Of a DNA stretch of 64,000 nt, positions 52,437 to 60,756 are shown piece by piece (the stretch's first letter is position 1; the number at the start of each line of letters is the position of its first letter). The stretch comes from Nitrospirota bacterium (GTDB taxonomy: Bacteria > Nitrospirota > UBA9217). The position numbers and the translations under genes were made by a program. The stretch lies in the NCBI GenBank assembly GCA_020052615.1, contig JAGVOT010000128.1, positions 136,250-200,249 of the forward strand, in the 5' to 3' direction. Under the pieces are notes generated by a model that had not been told where the DNA came from, searched no databases, and saw only the letters and a list, made by a program, of their open reading frames with translations.

Positions 52437-53768
52437 CTACACCCCCTTGCGATTGCCCAGTTCAGCATCGAACCGGTAATTGAGTTTCAGGAAGAACCGA
52501 ATATCCTTGTCGAAATCAGGGTTCTTCGAGTATTCCACGTCAGCGCCTAACCTGAGCTTTTGTGTCAGTTCGTAGCCGGCGGCCAGTGTGACCGAATAGG
52601 CGTCGGTCACATCGTTAATGGGCTCTTTATACTTCACGTCGAGAACATCGAGGGCAACATCGATCTTGTCGATCTTTTTTGATGCATAGATGCGGTACTC
52701 GTCGTATTTAAGCCTGTCGGTATCACCATCCATCTTGTGCAAAGAGATCCCTGCGTTGTAGGATTTCGGCATCGCGTACGTCACCTTTGCCCCGTAATAA
52801 CCGGCATTACCGGCGATATCGTAGGTGTACTTCTTGTAATCCGCTGAAACGGCCCATTTGTCGTTGATCGCGTAGAATAGTTCCGGTCCCAAGATATTCA
52901 CCGTCTCCTTGGGATCCAGGGGGCCTCCGGGCGTCAGCTTGAAGACGCTGCTTGTCGTAGATGCGAAGTAATCCTCATAGCTGATCCAGGTCGCCTCAGC
53001 ATTCACCCGCACCTTGTCAAAGGGCCCAAACATCAGGTAGTATGAATGTTCCATCCAGCCGACCGTTTGAAAGTTGAACGAGGACCTGCCGGTAAGCTCC
53101 ACTTTATTCAAGGGCCGGACCCAGAGGTCGATGCCTCCCTCCCGCCGCCAGGTATCAGTGTTCGTGTTCACATTGTTGTCTTTATTCTCATGCAGGTAGG
53201 ACAGTCCGATGGTATAGAGGCCTTCATAGTGATGGGAGAGGCGGCCGCCGTAGATCGTACTATTGCCCAGAAGGTCGTCGTTCGTCTCCACCGGTGCACC
53301 GCCGAAGGCGGAGATCCCGAATCCCTTCATCAGGTCCATCCTCGCGTAAATGCCGTCTATCCGCTCCGCGGCGACGCCTTCAAAGACCATCACCCGGCCC
53401 AGGTTCACGACCGCATTGCGTTCCTTCGCACGATAGCTCACATAGCCGTACTGGAGATCGCTCCCTTTCTTCTTGTCGTTCCCGAACGTGTCGTCCTGCA
53501 GATCGTAACCCAACCAGCCGCCGAAATGGACCGAGATAGTCTCATTCCCGACATCCTGCACATTGAAGTCGAGATATTCGTACAGCGGCATCAGGTTGGC
53601 GCCGCCGGCGGACTCCCGGGAAAGCGCATAGGTACGGGAATCACCTGATAGACTGGCTGCCGTGGACGTAGCAGGCAAAAATAGAAATCCGTGCACGAGC
53701 GATGCAACAACAAGGAATAGCGGAAACCTTTTGGATCGGATGACGTGAAGCATATTCGTATTCTTCAA
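52437..53768 (-). CDS. Outer-membrane beta-barrel protein of a porin-cytochrome conduit
   Basis: 443 residues. Signal peptide SLVHGFLFLPATSTAASLSG. The rest is alternating amphipathic beta strands typical of an outer-membrane barrel, with aromatic strand ends (GGWLGYDLQDD, YGYVSYRAKER, FGISAFGGAPVET, YLMFGPFDKVRVNAEATWIS) and a final FFLKLNYRFDAELG strand. No CXXCH is present. Encoded upstream of two multihaem cytochromes, it fits the porin that houses a cytochrome for electron transfer across the outer membrane. Sequence similarity to MtrB or OmbB is not claimed. Confidence 0.75.
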   Translation of the reverse strand: MKNTNMLHVIRSKRFPLFLVVASLVHGFLFLPATSTAASLSGDSRTYALSRESAGGANLMPLYEYLDFNVQDVGNETISVHFGGWLGYDLQDDTFGNDKKKGSDLQYGYVSYRAKERNAVVNLGRVMVFEGVAAERIDGIYARMDLMKGFGISAFGGAPVETNDDLLGNSTIYGGRLSHHYEGLYTIGLSYLHENKDNNVNTNTDTWRREGGIDLWVRPLNKVELTGRSSFNFQTVGWMEHSYYLMFGPFDKVRVNAEATWISYEDYFASTTSSVFKLTPGGPLDPKETVNILGPELFYAINDKWAVSADYKKYTYDIAGNAGYYGAKVTYAMPKSYNAGISLHKMDGDTDRLKYDEYRIYASKKIDKIDVALDVLDVKYKEPINDVTDAYSVTLAAGYELTQKLRLGADVEYSKNPDFDKDIRFFLKLNYRFDAELGNRKGV

Positions 53769-53981
53769 AATTCCACCCTCCCTTCTCCTGTATTACATAT
53801 TTGAATTGTTTGTTGTGTTGTAGGTCGATTCAGCAAAGCCTTTTATTAATCGCGCTATGATTACACCATCTCAGTGGATTCGAGCACCGACTATTATGAA
53901 ATTCGGTCGACTGAAAAGGATTGTCCTTTCAGCATCTGCAGCGGGCCAAGAGAAGAAACGACCTCTTCAATATGAAGACTT

Positions 53982-54335
53982 TTACAGAAACGCTTTCCAG
54001 GCGCTCCTTCCCGCGGCGTCCTTCACCTTTCTTATCCTGATGGTCGTCGTGGTTTCCTTCGGTTCGGTTTTACTCCCGTCCGGCCTCTGCATGATCATGG
54101 TCATTTTGACACTGACCGGCCAGTAACCGTCCTTGTCGCGGACGCCTTTGTTCACGACCACAGGGGGGCCCGTCACGGAAAAAGACCCGCTTTTCAGAAT
54201 GCCGGAATCTTCTATCGCCTGGAGCACTTCCGCATCGGTAGGCGCCGAAAACCGTGAACATCCGGAGGCAATAATAATAGTGAGAGCCGTCAAGAGCGAT
54301 AGGACCGCAATTGAAAATGTCTTTATTCTCGCCAT
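53982..54335 (-). CDS. Small lipoprotein of unknown function
   Basis: 117 residues from ATG 54335 (AGGAGGC upstream). Signal peptide MARIKTFSIAVLSLLTALTI and lipobox IASGC. The mature part is SRFSAPTDAEVLQAIEDSGI then KSGSFSVTGPPVVVNKGVRD, KDGYWPVSVKMTMIMQRPDG and a charged tail. It resembles small secreted proteins of unknown fold, with no clear family. It lies upstream of, and co-directional with, the porin-cytochrome set but 214 bp away. Confidence 0.7.
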   Translation of the reverse strand: MARIKTFSIAVLSLLTALTIIIASGCSRFSAPTDAEVLQAIEDSGILKSGSFSVTGPPVVVNKGVRDKDGYWPVSVKMTMIMQRPDGSKTEPKETTTTIRIRKVKDAAGRSAWKAFL

Positions 54336-54522
54336 AAAAGCCTCCTCTCTTCGCTGGTGCAAAGAATAATTTTAGGATTTGGTTTTGGAGCGCAAATTTT
54401 CGCTATTGTACTGGAAGCCCTCGAAAAAATCCAGAAAAAAAGCGGTCCGGGGGAGGCGTTACTGAAAACGGAAAGCGTGAGAATACCGCGCACATCAAGA
54501 ATGGCATTGCCGTATTTTTGGC

Positions 54523-54551
54523 TTGATGATATTTGTATCATTCCGTATAAT
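54523..54551 (+). promoter_or_regulatory. Strong sigma-70-type promoter
   Basis: TTGATG (4/6), exact 17-bp spacer, TATAAT (6/6). The predicted start (~54558) is 3 bp before ATG 54561, which has no ribosome site, so translation may begin leaderless. Confidence 0.65.
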
Positions 54552-54560
54552 GAGATGGCT

Positions 54561-55055
54561 ATGCACTGCACCTCCGTGGACCATGAGGAAAAGTCCCTCC
54601 AATCGCCTGGAAAGATCGCTCCGCTTCCTGTGATCATCGGCCTGTACATTTTCTTGTCTCTCATCCTCGTCGCCCGCACGAACGCGCAACCTTCGACAGA
54701 CCCATCCGGCCTTCGCCTGATTGGGACGGTGATGGCCGGAGGATTCACCGGCGCGGTGCTCGGCGACGCCAAAGGCGAACAGACCTTCTACCGGCTGCAC
54801 GAAAGCCTGCCGGACGGATCGCAGATCGTCAAGGTCCAACGCGACCACATTCTGGTCAGGCAGAGCGACGACGCGGTGTACGAAATATACATCTCCCATG
54901 ACACGAATGCCGCCGTGAAGCAGACCGGTCCCCCGGTTGTCGCTGCCCCCCAGCCGCCGGCGGCGGCTCACCCCGCCGCGCCGGCCATTACTCCTGCCGG
55001 CGATGTGCCCCTCAAGGTGTTCCGCGGGAAACGCCGCCCCAGAGGTGATGAGTGA
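54561..55055 (+). CDS. GspC/PulC-like protein (type II secretion HR-domain)
   Basis: 164 residues if started at ATG 54561. An N-terminal membrane helix (VIIGLYIFLSLILVARTNAQ) precedes RLIGTVMAGGFTGAVLGDAK, QTFYRLHESLPDGSQIVKVQ and VRQSDDAVYEIYI. These match the homology region of GspC, the inner-membrane linker of type II secretion. A Pro/Ala-rich tail follows in place of a PDZ or coiled coil. No other gsp gene is in the window, so its partner system is elsewhere or lost. Confidence 0.6.
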   Translation: MHCTSVDHEEKSLQSPGKIAPLPVIIGLYIFLSLILVARTNAQPSTDPSGLRLIGTVMAGGFTGAVLGDAKGEQTFYRLHESLPDGSQIVKVQRDHILVRQSDDAVYEIYISHDTNAAVKQTGPPVVAAPQPPAAAHPAAPAITPAGDVPLKVFRGKRRPRGDE

Positions 55056-55135
55056 AAAATAAATCTCCATACCTCATCCTGCCGGGTCTTCCAGAATGCA
55101 AGGTGTAATCCGGCCTTCGTTGGAAAACATGGCTT

Positions 55136-55480
55136 GTGTCAGGCATCATCATCCAGTTTGTCCTGTGCGTCCGTGTGCGGCTCCTGGACGTTCCCCTCGA
55201 ACGAGACGAAGGGGAATATGCTTACAGGAGGCAGTTGCTGGTTTCAAGGCATCCCCCCGTACAGCAATGCGTACAACGCGAAATTCCCGTCACCTTCTTG
55301 TTGATGTACGCCGGCATCCTGTCCTCGTTCGGGCAGACGGTCCAGGGCATACACCTGGGATCATGCTGCTCGATCTGCGGCTTTCCTGCTGCTCTTCCCT
55401 CCCGGCAAAAAACCGGTCAGCGACCTCGCGGCCCGATTGACGAAGAGCCTTCATAATGCGTGGCCCCAACTGATCCCCAC
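55136..55480 (+). pseudogene. Decayed ArnT/PMT-like glycosyltransferase
   Basis: Fragments of one protein lie in shifting frames. RLLDVPLERDEGEYAY comes first, then in another frame FQGIPPYSNAYNAKFP, then LLMYAGILSSFGQTVQGIHLG in the first frame, and GKKPVSDLAARLTKSL in a further frame. These are the order and spacing of the start of ArnT/PMT-family membrane glycosyltransferases (R-L-x-x-x-P-L-x-R-D-E-G-E). At least three frameshifts and loss of the rest show the gene is dead. It fills most of the 547-bp gap before the decahaem gene. Confidence 0.7.
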
Positions 55481-55602
55481 CCAACCTATCCCTTCAGCAA
55501 AAAAATGAGGCGAGCATGGTCTGCTCGCCTCAGCAAAGTTGATTTCGATTTTACCATCAGGAGAGAAGCGAGGCGGGCCGAAGCCCACCTCGCATATCTC
55601 GC

Positions 55603-57945
55603 CTAATCGAAATATGACATGATTGTTTGGATCACCGTGTCAAGAACGCCAGTGGCATTCGGGATCAGATAACCATTCGTTTTCGTATGCTCGTTGAATG
55701 ACGCAAGCCCATTTGCATCATCTTCGTTGACAAATACAGCCCTGTGACATCCGCCGCAGGCCCTTGTAGCAGGACCGCTGACATAGGACGGCACATTATT
55801 GATGTTCCTTCCCTCGACATAATCGGACCCCGAAAGGATGCCGGGCAGCGATTTTGTCTGATTCGGCACTTCATAGACACCTGCAGTGGTGTGGCAGGCT
55901 TCACAATTCTTGATCGTGAAGTTGGGGAAGGTGGCCTCGATGTGATGCTGAACATGCAGGGTCTCTTCCGGATTGGTGAAGTCGACATCGCCGATATCAA
56001 ACGGCTGGAACGAGTGGATCGCATGGACATAGGAATCTATCGACCTTGACTGCAATTCCAGATGCGAGCCGCCGGAGAATGTCGTATGGCACATCCTGCA
56101 GACCACGACATTGCCGCCCCTGTTGCCGGAATGGAAGGTTGTTGCAAGCTGTTCATGGCAGGTGTTGCACTTGGCGGCGTCTACGATAGGCGCGTAGTAG
56201 GTGACAAAACCGTTGGATGCGATGTCAAAGGTTTTTGACGGCGCATCGATTCCAAGCGTAACGCCGGCGGCATCTTTCACGGTCAGCAACACCGCGATTT
56301 CCATTCTCTTGATCGTGCCGTCAGCGATCATCTGAGGAATAGACGGCGTTTTGGCATAAGCCGCCAGGTCTAAGTTCACTTCCCAGGTGTTGGCCACGGT
56401 TGTCGCGACTTCCGTGAACAGCGTGTTGGCAGTTCCGATGGTTTTTTCCATCCTTTTGCCGTTTGCATCGCTGGTGTGGCAGCTCACGAGGAAGTCCTTG
56501 GCGTCATAGCCGTACAAGGAAACATACACGCTTGGGGTTACCGTAAATCCGGTAGCAAGGGTATCTGCCGCGCTGAACTTGATGTTAAGGATGTTGTTCG
56601 TAAAAGTAGCTGAGGAAATCGTAGCGGTAATGGCATCAGCATACTTCGTTCCATCAGCAGCGAAGATCATGGAGTTGTAACCGGTGTGGATTGCGCTGAA
56701 TACCGGAGCAGTACCGCCTGCGAAATGGCAGCCCGCGCAGTTTGGATCCGCAGCGCCATCGACATACAGGTTGTCGATATAGGCATTATGGTTATATGCT
56801 GCTGTGGACAATATGGTTGTCAGATCCGGCGCCCTCTTGGAATCGGTCCCGCCTACGCCGGTCACCGGATGGCAGCTCCTGCAGGTCGTCAAGTTGAAAT
56901 TCGCATCCGTCAATATGAGATTCAACTTGCCTTCGTGGCAGGTTACGCAGTTTGCCATTGTCTGCGGATACATGAATTCCATGCCATGCGACATATGCGT
57001 GTCGTTCATGACATTGGCTGTATATGCGTATTGATTTTTTTCCGCCGTAGTCATATTGTCTTCAATAGAATCGCACAACGTCGTGGTGCAGGCCGCGACA
57101 AGTGCCTCATACGCGGTATACTTTGCAAGATCATCAACCAAGAGCTGCCAAGACTGATGGCCGCCGGTCCTATCATCGTAATGGCAGACCTTGCAGGCTG
57201 CAAAATCCGGCAGGCCGGACACCGTAGCTTGTCTGTAGCCATGCTTCCTGTACGGAGCACCGTGGCATTTTTCACAACCCGAAACATTGGCAGTAGATGC
57301 ATAGGTGTCCACGTCACCAAATTCCTGGCCTATATTGGCCACGTCTGCGTACAACGCCATGCCTTCGGTGTTCAGTCTGCCCTTGGCAACGTAGATATAC
57401 ACCTGAGCATTCGACGACTCCGGCGCATACGTCAGGCCGGTGCCGGTAATGGAGAATTGGCCGTTCCCCAATGAGGTGGGGATTGTTCCGGTCGTGGGCA
57501 GGAAATTTTTCGGCGTGCCGAAGGTTCTCGCCGCGCTGCTGTACAGGACCGAATAAATCGTCTCTTGATCGAACTCGGTCCTAAAATTATTGGACCCCGT
57601 AAGCGTATAAGGCTGGCCATTTTTCAAGACCGTGAACTCCACCGTTGTGTTAAAGAGCGTCCCACTGGCGACACTCGTAACACTATCAATCGTAATAGCC
57701 AACGTGGTATCCACATAATCATTGTAAATCGCCTGATGGCCCGCCGCGCCCTGGTCCTCATGGCAAATGATGCAGGACTCGGGCTTGGCTATTGCCGACG
57801 CATCCGCACCGGGTGCGCCTGGCGCGCCTGCCGCGCCTGCCGCGCCGTCATCACCTGCGCAGCCTCCCATCAGCGCGCCGGTAACGACCACGGCGCAACA
57901 CAACATCAACAACATGATCGTACTTCTTATTGAACTAGCCTTCAT
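55603..57945 (-). CDS. Decahaem OmcA/MtrC-family c-type cytochrome lipoprotein
   Basis: 780 residues from ATG 57945 (AGGAGG upstream). Signal peptide and lipobox ALMGGC, then a collagen-like GAAGAAGAPGAPGADA tether. Ten CXXCH sites in order: CIICH, CEKCH, CKVCH, CVTCH, CRSCH, CAGCH, CNTCH, CRMCH, CEACH, CGGCH. They form two groups separated by a ~190-residue beta-rich segment, the layout of OmcA/MtrC (domains II/IV haem, I/III barrel). It would be exposed on the cell surface as the terminal reductase of extracellular electron transfer. A CTTTLC cysteine pair may be a structural disulfide. Confidence 0.9.
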   Translation of the reverse strand: MKASSIRSTIMLLMLCCAVVVTGALMGGCAGDDGAAGAAGAPGAPGADASAIAKPESCIICHEDQGAAGHQAIYNDYVDTTLAITIDSVTSVASGTLFNTTVEFTVLKNGQPYTLTGSNNFRTEFDQETIYSVLYSSAARTFGTPKNFLPTTGTIPTSLGNGQFSITGTGLTYAPESSNAQVYIYVAKGRLNTEGMALYADVANIGQEFGDVDTYASTANVSGCEKCHGAPYRKHGYRQATVSGLPDFAACKVCHYDDRTGGHQSWQLLVDDLAKYTAYEALVAACTTTLCDSIEDNMTTAEKNQYAYTANVMNDTHMSHGMEFMYPQTMANCVTCHEGKLNLILTDANFNLTTCRSCHPVTGVGGTDSKRAPDLTTILSTAAYNHNAYIDNLYVDGAADPNCAGCHFAGGTAPVFSAIHTGYNSMIFAADGTKYADAITATISSATFTNNILNIKFSAADTLATGFTVTPSVYVSLYGYDAKDFLVSCHTSDANGKRMEKTIGTANTLFTEVATTVANTWEVNLDLAAYAKTPSIPQMIADGTIKRMEIAVLLTVKDAAGVTLGIDAPSKTFDIASNGFVTYYAPIVDAAKCNTCHEQLATTFHSGNRGGNVVVCRMCHTTFSGGSHLELQSRSIDSYVHAIHSFQPFDIGDVDFTNPEETLHVQHHIEATFPNFTIKNCEACHTTAGVYEVPNQTKSLPGILSGSDYVEGRNINNVPSYVSGPATRACGGCHRAVFVNEDDANGLASFNEHTKTNGYLIPNATGVLDTVIQTIMSYFD

Positions 57946-58054
57946 GTTTCCGTTCCTCCTTGTAACAAATTTAGAAACAATTTTAAAGCCAAACATCATC
58001 GCAAATCTATGGTACGAATCGTTCTCATAATGCATCTCATATTTGTCTCAACCA

Positions 58055-58877
58055 TAACAGCCTTTCAAAACACTGATTATCCGGGACAAAATCCCTCCCT
58101 CACCGGACACATTGCCTCCCTTCTCAAGGAATTGATTAGTGCTGCAGGTCTGCTATGAACCGCCCTCGTTTATTAGGTATTAAGAAAAACCATATCAATA
58201 GAATCACTGCCTGTCAAGGTACAGAATTTCGTATAGCACTGCACTCACCGATAAATGCACCTTTGTGTTCGCCATGAGCGTCTCTGAGAAGGAACGAAAT
58301 TTCAATTTATTTAATTTATTTAATTTTAACGCTACAATAATAATGCAATGGCTATGCCATTATTCATTGCATAGAATGTTCTGTAAAACCACGGGATTCA
58401 ATAGTCGTTGCCTAGTGCATCGAGCTTCACCGGTGAAATAGCCACTTACATCATGGTTATTTCACCAGATCATTGCTTATGATATTGACTATATATAAGT
58501 TTCGATATCGCGCAACCCCCCTGCTGGGGACAGAAATGTCCAGATATTGATTTCACGTTAACTTTTTTAAACCTTCATTTGAATTTGCTGCTTTTTCGTA
58601 ACAATTCCCCTGCTCATGGAAACTCTCTGCAATAAAATGTCGTCAATCCTGAAATGTTTATTATCCTTTGACCTTGTAGTACGCGGAGTTACTGCGCTCA
58701 TTCCTGGATATAACTTGTAACAAGGTGCATCTCCTATTCCTCCCTTGCATGGTACTAGCGGTGAAATCGCCGATAGCATAGGTCATATGACCAGATAGGA
58801 GCCCGCAAAAACGCGGTTATCCATTACGGCAGCCGACATTCGTACGCATTTGTTGGGGGAAAATGAAATTTCTTTAT
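58055..58877. other. Long AT-rich intergenic region with inverted repeats
   Basis: No supported gene lies here between the decahaem gene and the receiver gene. GGTGAAATAGCC (58432-58443) faces GGTTATTTCACC (58455-58466) as a 12-bp inverted repeat. GGACA-GAAA-TGTCC lies at 58528-58541. The leader of the decahaem gene starts near 57946 on the minus strand; the leader of the receiver gene reads rightward. A folded segment at 58731-58801 is listed separately. Confidence 0.5.
58731..58801 (+). ncRNA. Candidate structured leader RNA (three-way junction)
   Basis: The outer stem CTCCTAT (58731-58737) pairs with ATAGGAG (58795-58801). Inside it lie hairpins GCG-GTGAAAT-CGC (58758-58770) and the palindrome GGTCATATGACC (58781-58792). 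The small stem CCGC-AAAAAC-GCGG follows at 58803-58816. It is upstream of the sigma-54-type promoter and may belong to a longer leader or be regulatory DNA instead. Consensus motifs of known cyclic dinucleotide riboswitches are absent. Confidence 0.3.
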
Positions 58878-58893
58878 GGGTATGGAAATTGCT
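58878..58893 (+). promoter_or_regulatory. Sigma-54 (-24/-12) promoter candidate
   Basis: GG at -24 (58879-58880), ten bases, then GC at -12 (58891-58892) in GGTATGGAAATTGCT. TTGCT matches the -12 consensus; the base before GG is G rather than T. It would start transcription ~20 bp before ATG 58925. Two NtrC-type activators are encoded in the window. Confidence 0.4.
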
Positions 58894-58924
58894 ACAAAAA
58901 GACAGGTGACATTGCGGGGATACT

Positions 58925-59302
58925 ATGACGAATATCTTGCTGGTCGATGATGAATATCTTATTCTCTATTCCCTCTCCAAGACGCTCAAACACGGCGACA
59001 CCGATGTGACGACCGCCACGAACGGGAAGGATGCTCTCCGTGAGATCGGGCGCGCGTTCTACGATATCTGCTTTCTCGACGTTCAGCTTCCCGACTCGAA
59101 CGGTCTCGAGCTCATGAAGATATTCCGTGAATTGTCGCCGGCAACCAGCATCATTATCATGACAGCGGGCCTTCTGAGCGACGAACAACAACGATCTCTG
59201 CGCAGCCAGGGCTGTCATTTCGTTCCAAAGCCCTTCGACATCGACAAGGTGCAGGCGCTCGTATCGGAGATCACCAGCCACTCCGTCGCGGGCAGCGATT
59301 GA
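58925..59302 (+). CDS. Stand-alone CheY-like receiver protein
   Basis: 125 residues. NILLVDDEYLILYSLSKTLK has the acidic pair; CFLDVQLPDSNG has the phospho-Asp; SIIIMTAGLL has the conserved Thr; HFVPKPFDIDKV has the conserved Lys. All five active-site residues are kept. No output domain is attached. It converges with the NtrC-type regulator gene (59362-60756). Confidence 0.9.
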   Translation: MTNILLVDDEYLILYSLSKTLKHGDTDVTTATNGKDALREIGRAFYDICFLDVQLPDSNGLELMKIFRELSPATSIIIMTAGLLSDEQQRSLRSQGCHFVPKPFDIDKVQALVSEITSHSVAGSD

Positions 59303-59361
59303 ACGCATATCAGATGCCGGCCCGCTCCCGGAAATCGCCTGTTGCCTGCCGGATCCCCCCC

Positions 59362-60756
59362 CTATTCCGCCAAACCGAATTTTTTCACCTGGTATCTCAG
59401 CGTGTCATAGGTGATGTTCAGCAGTTTTGCGGCCTGCGCCTTGTTATGCTTCGCCCGTTCGAGCGCCTGGACTATGAGGTCCCGCTCCAGGTCCTCCAGG
59501 GATATGCCGGCATCGGGCAGGACAAAGCGGCCTTCCAGGGAGCGGTCAACCGCGGGCAGCATGCCGGTCATCGCTCTCGGCAGATTTTCCGCCAGAATAT
59601 CCCCCGCGTTCCCGAGCACAACGAGCCGCTCCATGCAATTTTTCAGTTCCCTGATATTCCCGGGCCAGGGATAGGAGAGCATGATCTTTTCTGCTTCCGG
59701 CGAAAGGGACGTAATTCCTTTTTTATTGTACTTCCTGCTGAACAGGGCGATAAAATGCCGGGCCAGCAGCGGAATGTCCTCCTTCCGCTCCCGGAGCGAG
59801 GGCATGGTCACTTGAAAACTGTTCAGCCGATAGAACAGGTCGCTCCTGAATCCTCCCGTCTTGACCTCATCGGATAGTTTTTTGTTCGTCGTGGCGATGA
59901 CGGTGACGTTCACCGGGATGTTCTCAGCCCCCCCGATGTGCCTGACCTTACGCTCCTCGAGGAAGCGCAGCAGCTTGCTCTGGAGACCTGGCTGCATTTC
60001 ACCGACTTCGTCAAGCAGGATAACCCCCCCGTTCGCAAGCTCGAAAACGCCCTTTTTATCCGTTTTGGCGTCTGTGAACGATCCTTTTTCGTAGCCGAAA
60101 AGCTCGCTCTCCAGCAGGTGCTCCGGCAGCGCCGCGCAATTGACCGCGATGTACGGCCGTCTCCTGGCCTCCGCGGAATCCTGCAGCATGCTGTGAAAGA
60201 ACCTGGCCATGAGTTCCTTGCCGGTACCGCTCTCTCCCGTTATGAGAAGGCTCGACACGCGCGCGGCGGCCATTTTTTCCACCGCCGATCGCAGGTCCTG
60301 CATGGCATGCGATACGCCGATCATCTCGCGATCGAACGATTCCGCATGGACCTTTCTGAGATAGTCGACCTCCCGGGCCAGGCTCACCCTCTCGAGGATG
60401 TTGCGGAACAGGATCTTCACTTCCTCGATGTTGAAGGGCTTGGTGAGGTAATCCGCCGCACCCAGCTTCATCGCCCGAACGGCTGTTTCTGCCGTGTCAT
60501 CCGCTGTCAGCATGACGACCTGCGCGGGGATCCTCTGTTCCATGATCTCCCGCAGGATGTCGATCCCGCTCCGCCCCGGCAGAGCGACATCGAGGAGCAC
60601 GATGTCGGGGAACCATGCCCTGATCTTGTCGACGATGCCGTCGGCGCCGGTCTCCACGCGGACCTCGAAGCCGCTGCTTTTCAGAGACCGGGCGAGCATC
60701 CTCCCGATGAGCTCATCGTCGTCGACAACGAGAATTCTGCCGTCAACCTTGATCAC
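59362..60756 (-). CDS. NtrC-family sigma-54 response regulator (variant GSFTDA loop)
   Basis: 464 residues. The receiver has VVDDDELIGRMLARSLKSSG, phospho-Asp in IVLLDVALPGRSG and TKPFNIEEV. The AAA+ domain has GESGTGKELMARFF, LLDEVGEMQPGLQSKLLRFL and FRSDLFYRLNSFQV. The C-terminal Fis-type HTH is HNKAQAAKLLNITYDTLRYQ. The sigma-54 contact loop reads GSFTDA instead of GAFTGA. It overlaps the kinase gene by 14 bp and so is its partner. Confidence 0.92.
   Translation of the reverse strand: MIKVDGRILVVDDDELIGRMLARSLKSSGFEVRVETGADGIVDKIRAWFPDIVLLDVALPGRSGIDILREIMEQRIPAQVVMLTADDTAETAVRAMKLGAADYLTKPFNIEEVKILFRNILERVSLAREVDYLRKVHAESFDREMIGVSHAMQDLRSAVEKMAAARVSSLLITGESGTGKELMARFFHSMLQDSAEARRRPYIAVNCAALPEHLLESELFGYEKGSFTDAKTDKKGVFELANGGVILLDEVGEMQPGLQSKLLRFLEERKVRHIGGAENIPVNVTVIATTNKKLSDEVKTGGFRSDLFYRLNSFQVTMPSLRERKEDIPLLARHFIALFSRKYNKKGITSLSPEAEKIMLSYPWPGNIRELKNCMERLVVLGNAGDILAENLPRAMTGMLPAVDRSLEGRFVLPDAGISLEDLERDLIVQALERAKHNKAQAAKLLNITYDTLRYQVKKFGLAE

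Noticed and set aside
53857..54126. A plus-strand open frame with a membrane helix
   Set aside because: It lies opposite the small lipoprotein gene, which has a lipobox and a good ribosome site.
58567..58779. A 70-residue minus-strand open frame in the long intergenic gap
   Set aside because: No ribosome site, no recognisable domain and low-complexity composition; it overlaps the structured segment.
58700..58860. A cyclic di-GMP (GEMM) or cobalamin riboswitch
   Set aside because: The conserved core motifs of these classes are not present; only a generic three-way fold is seen.
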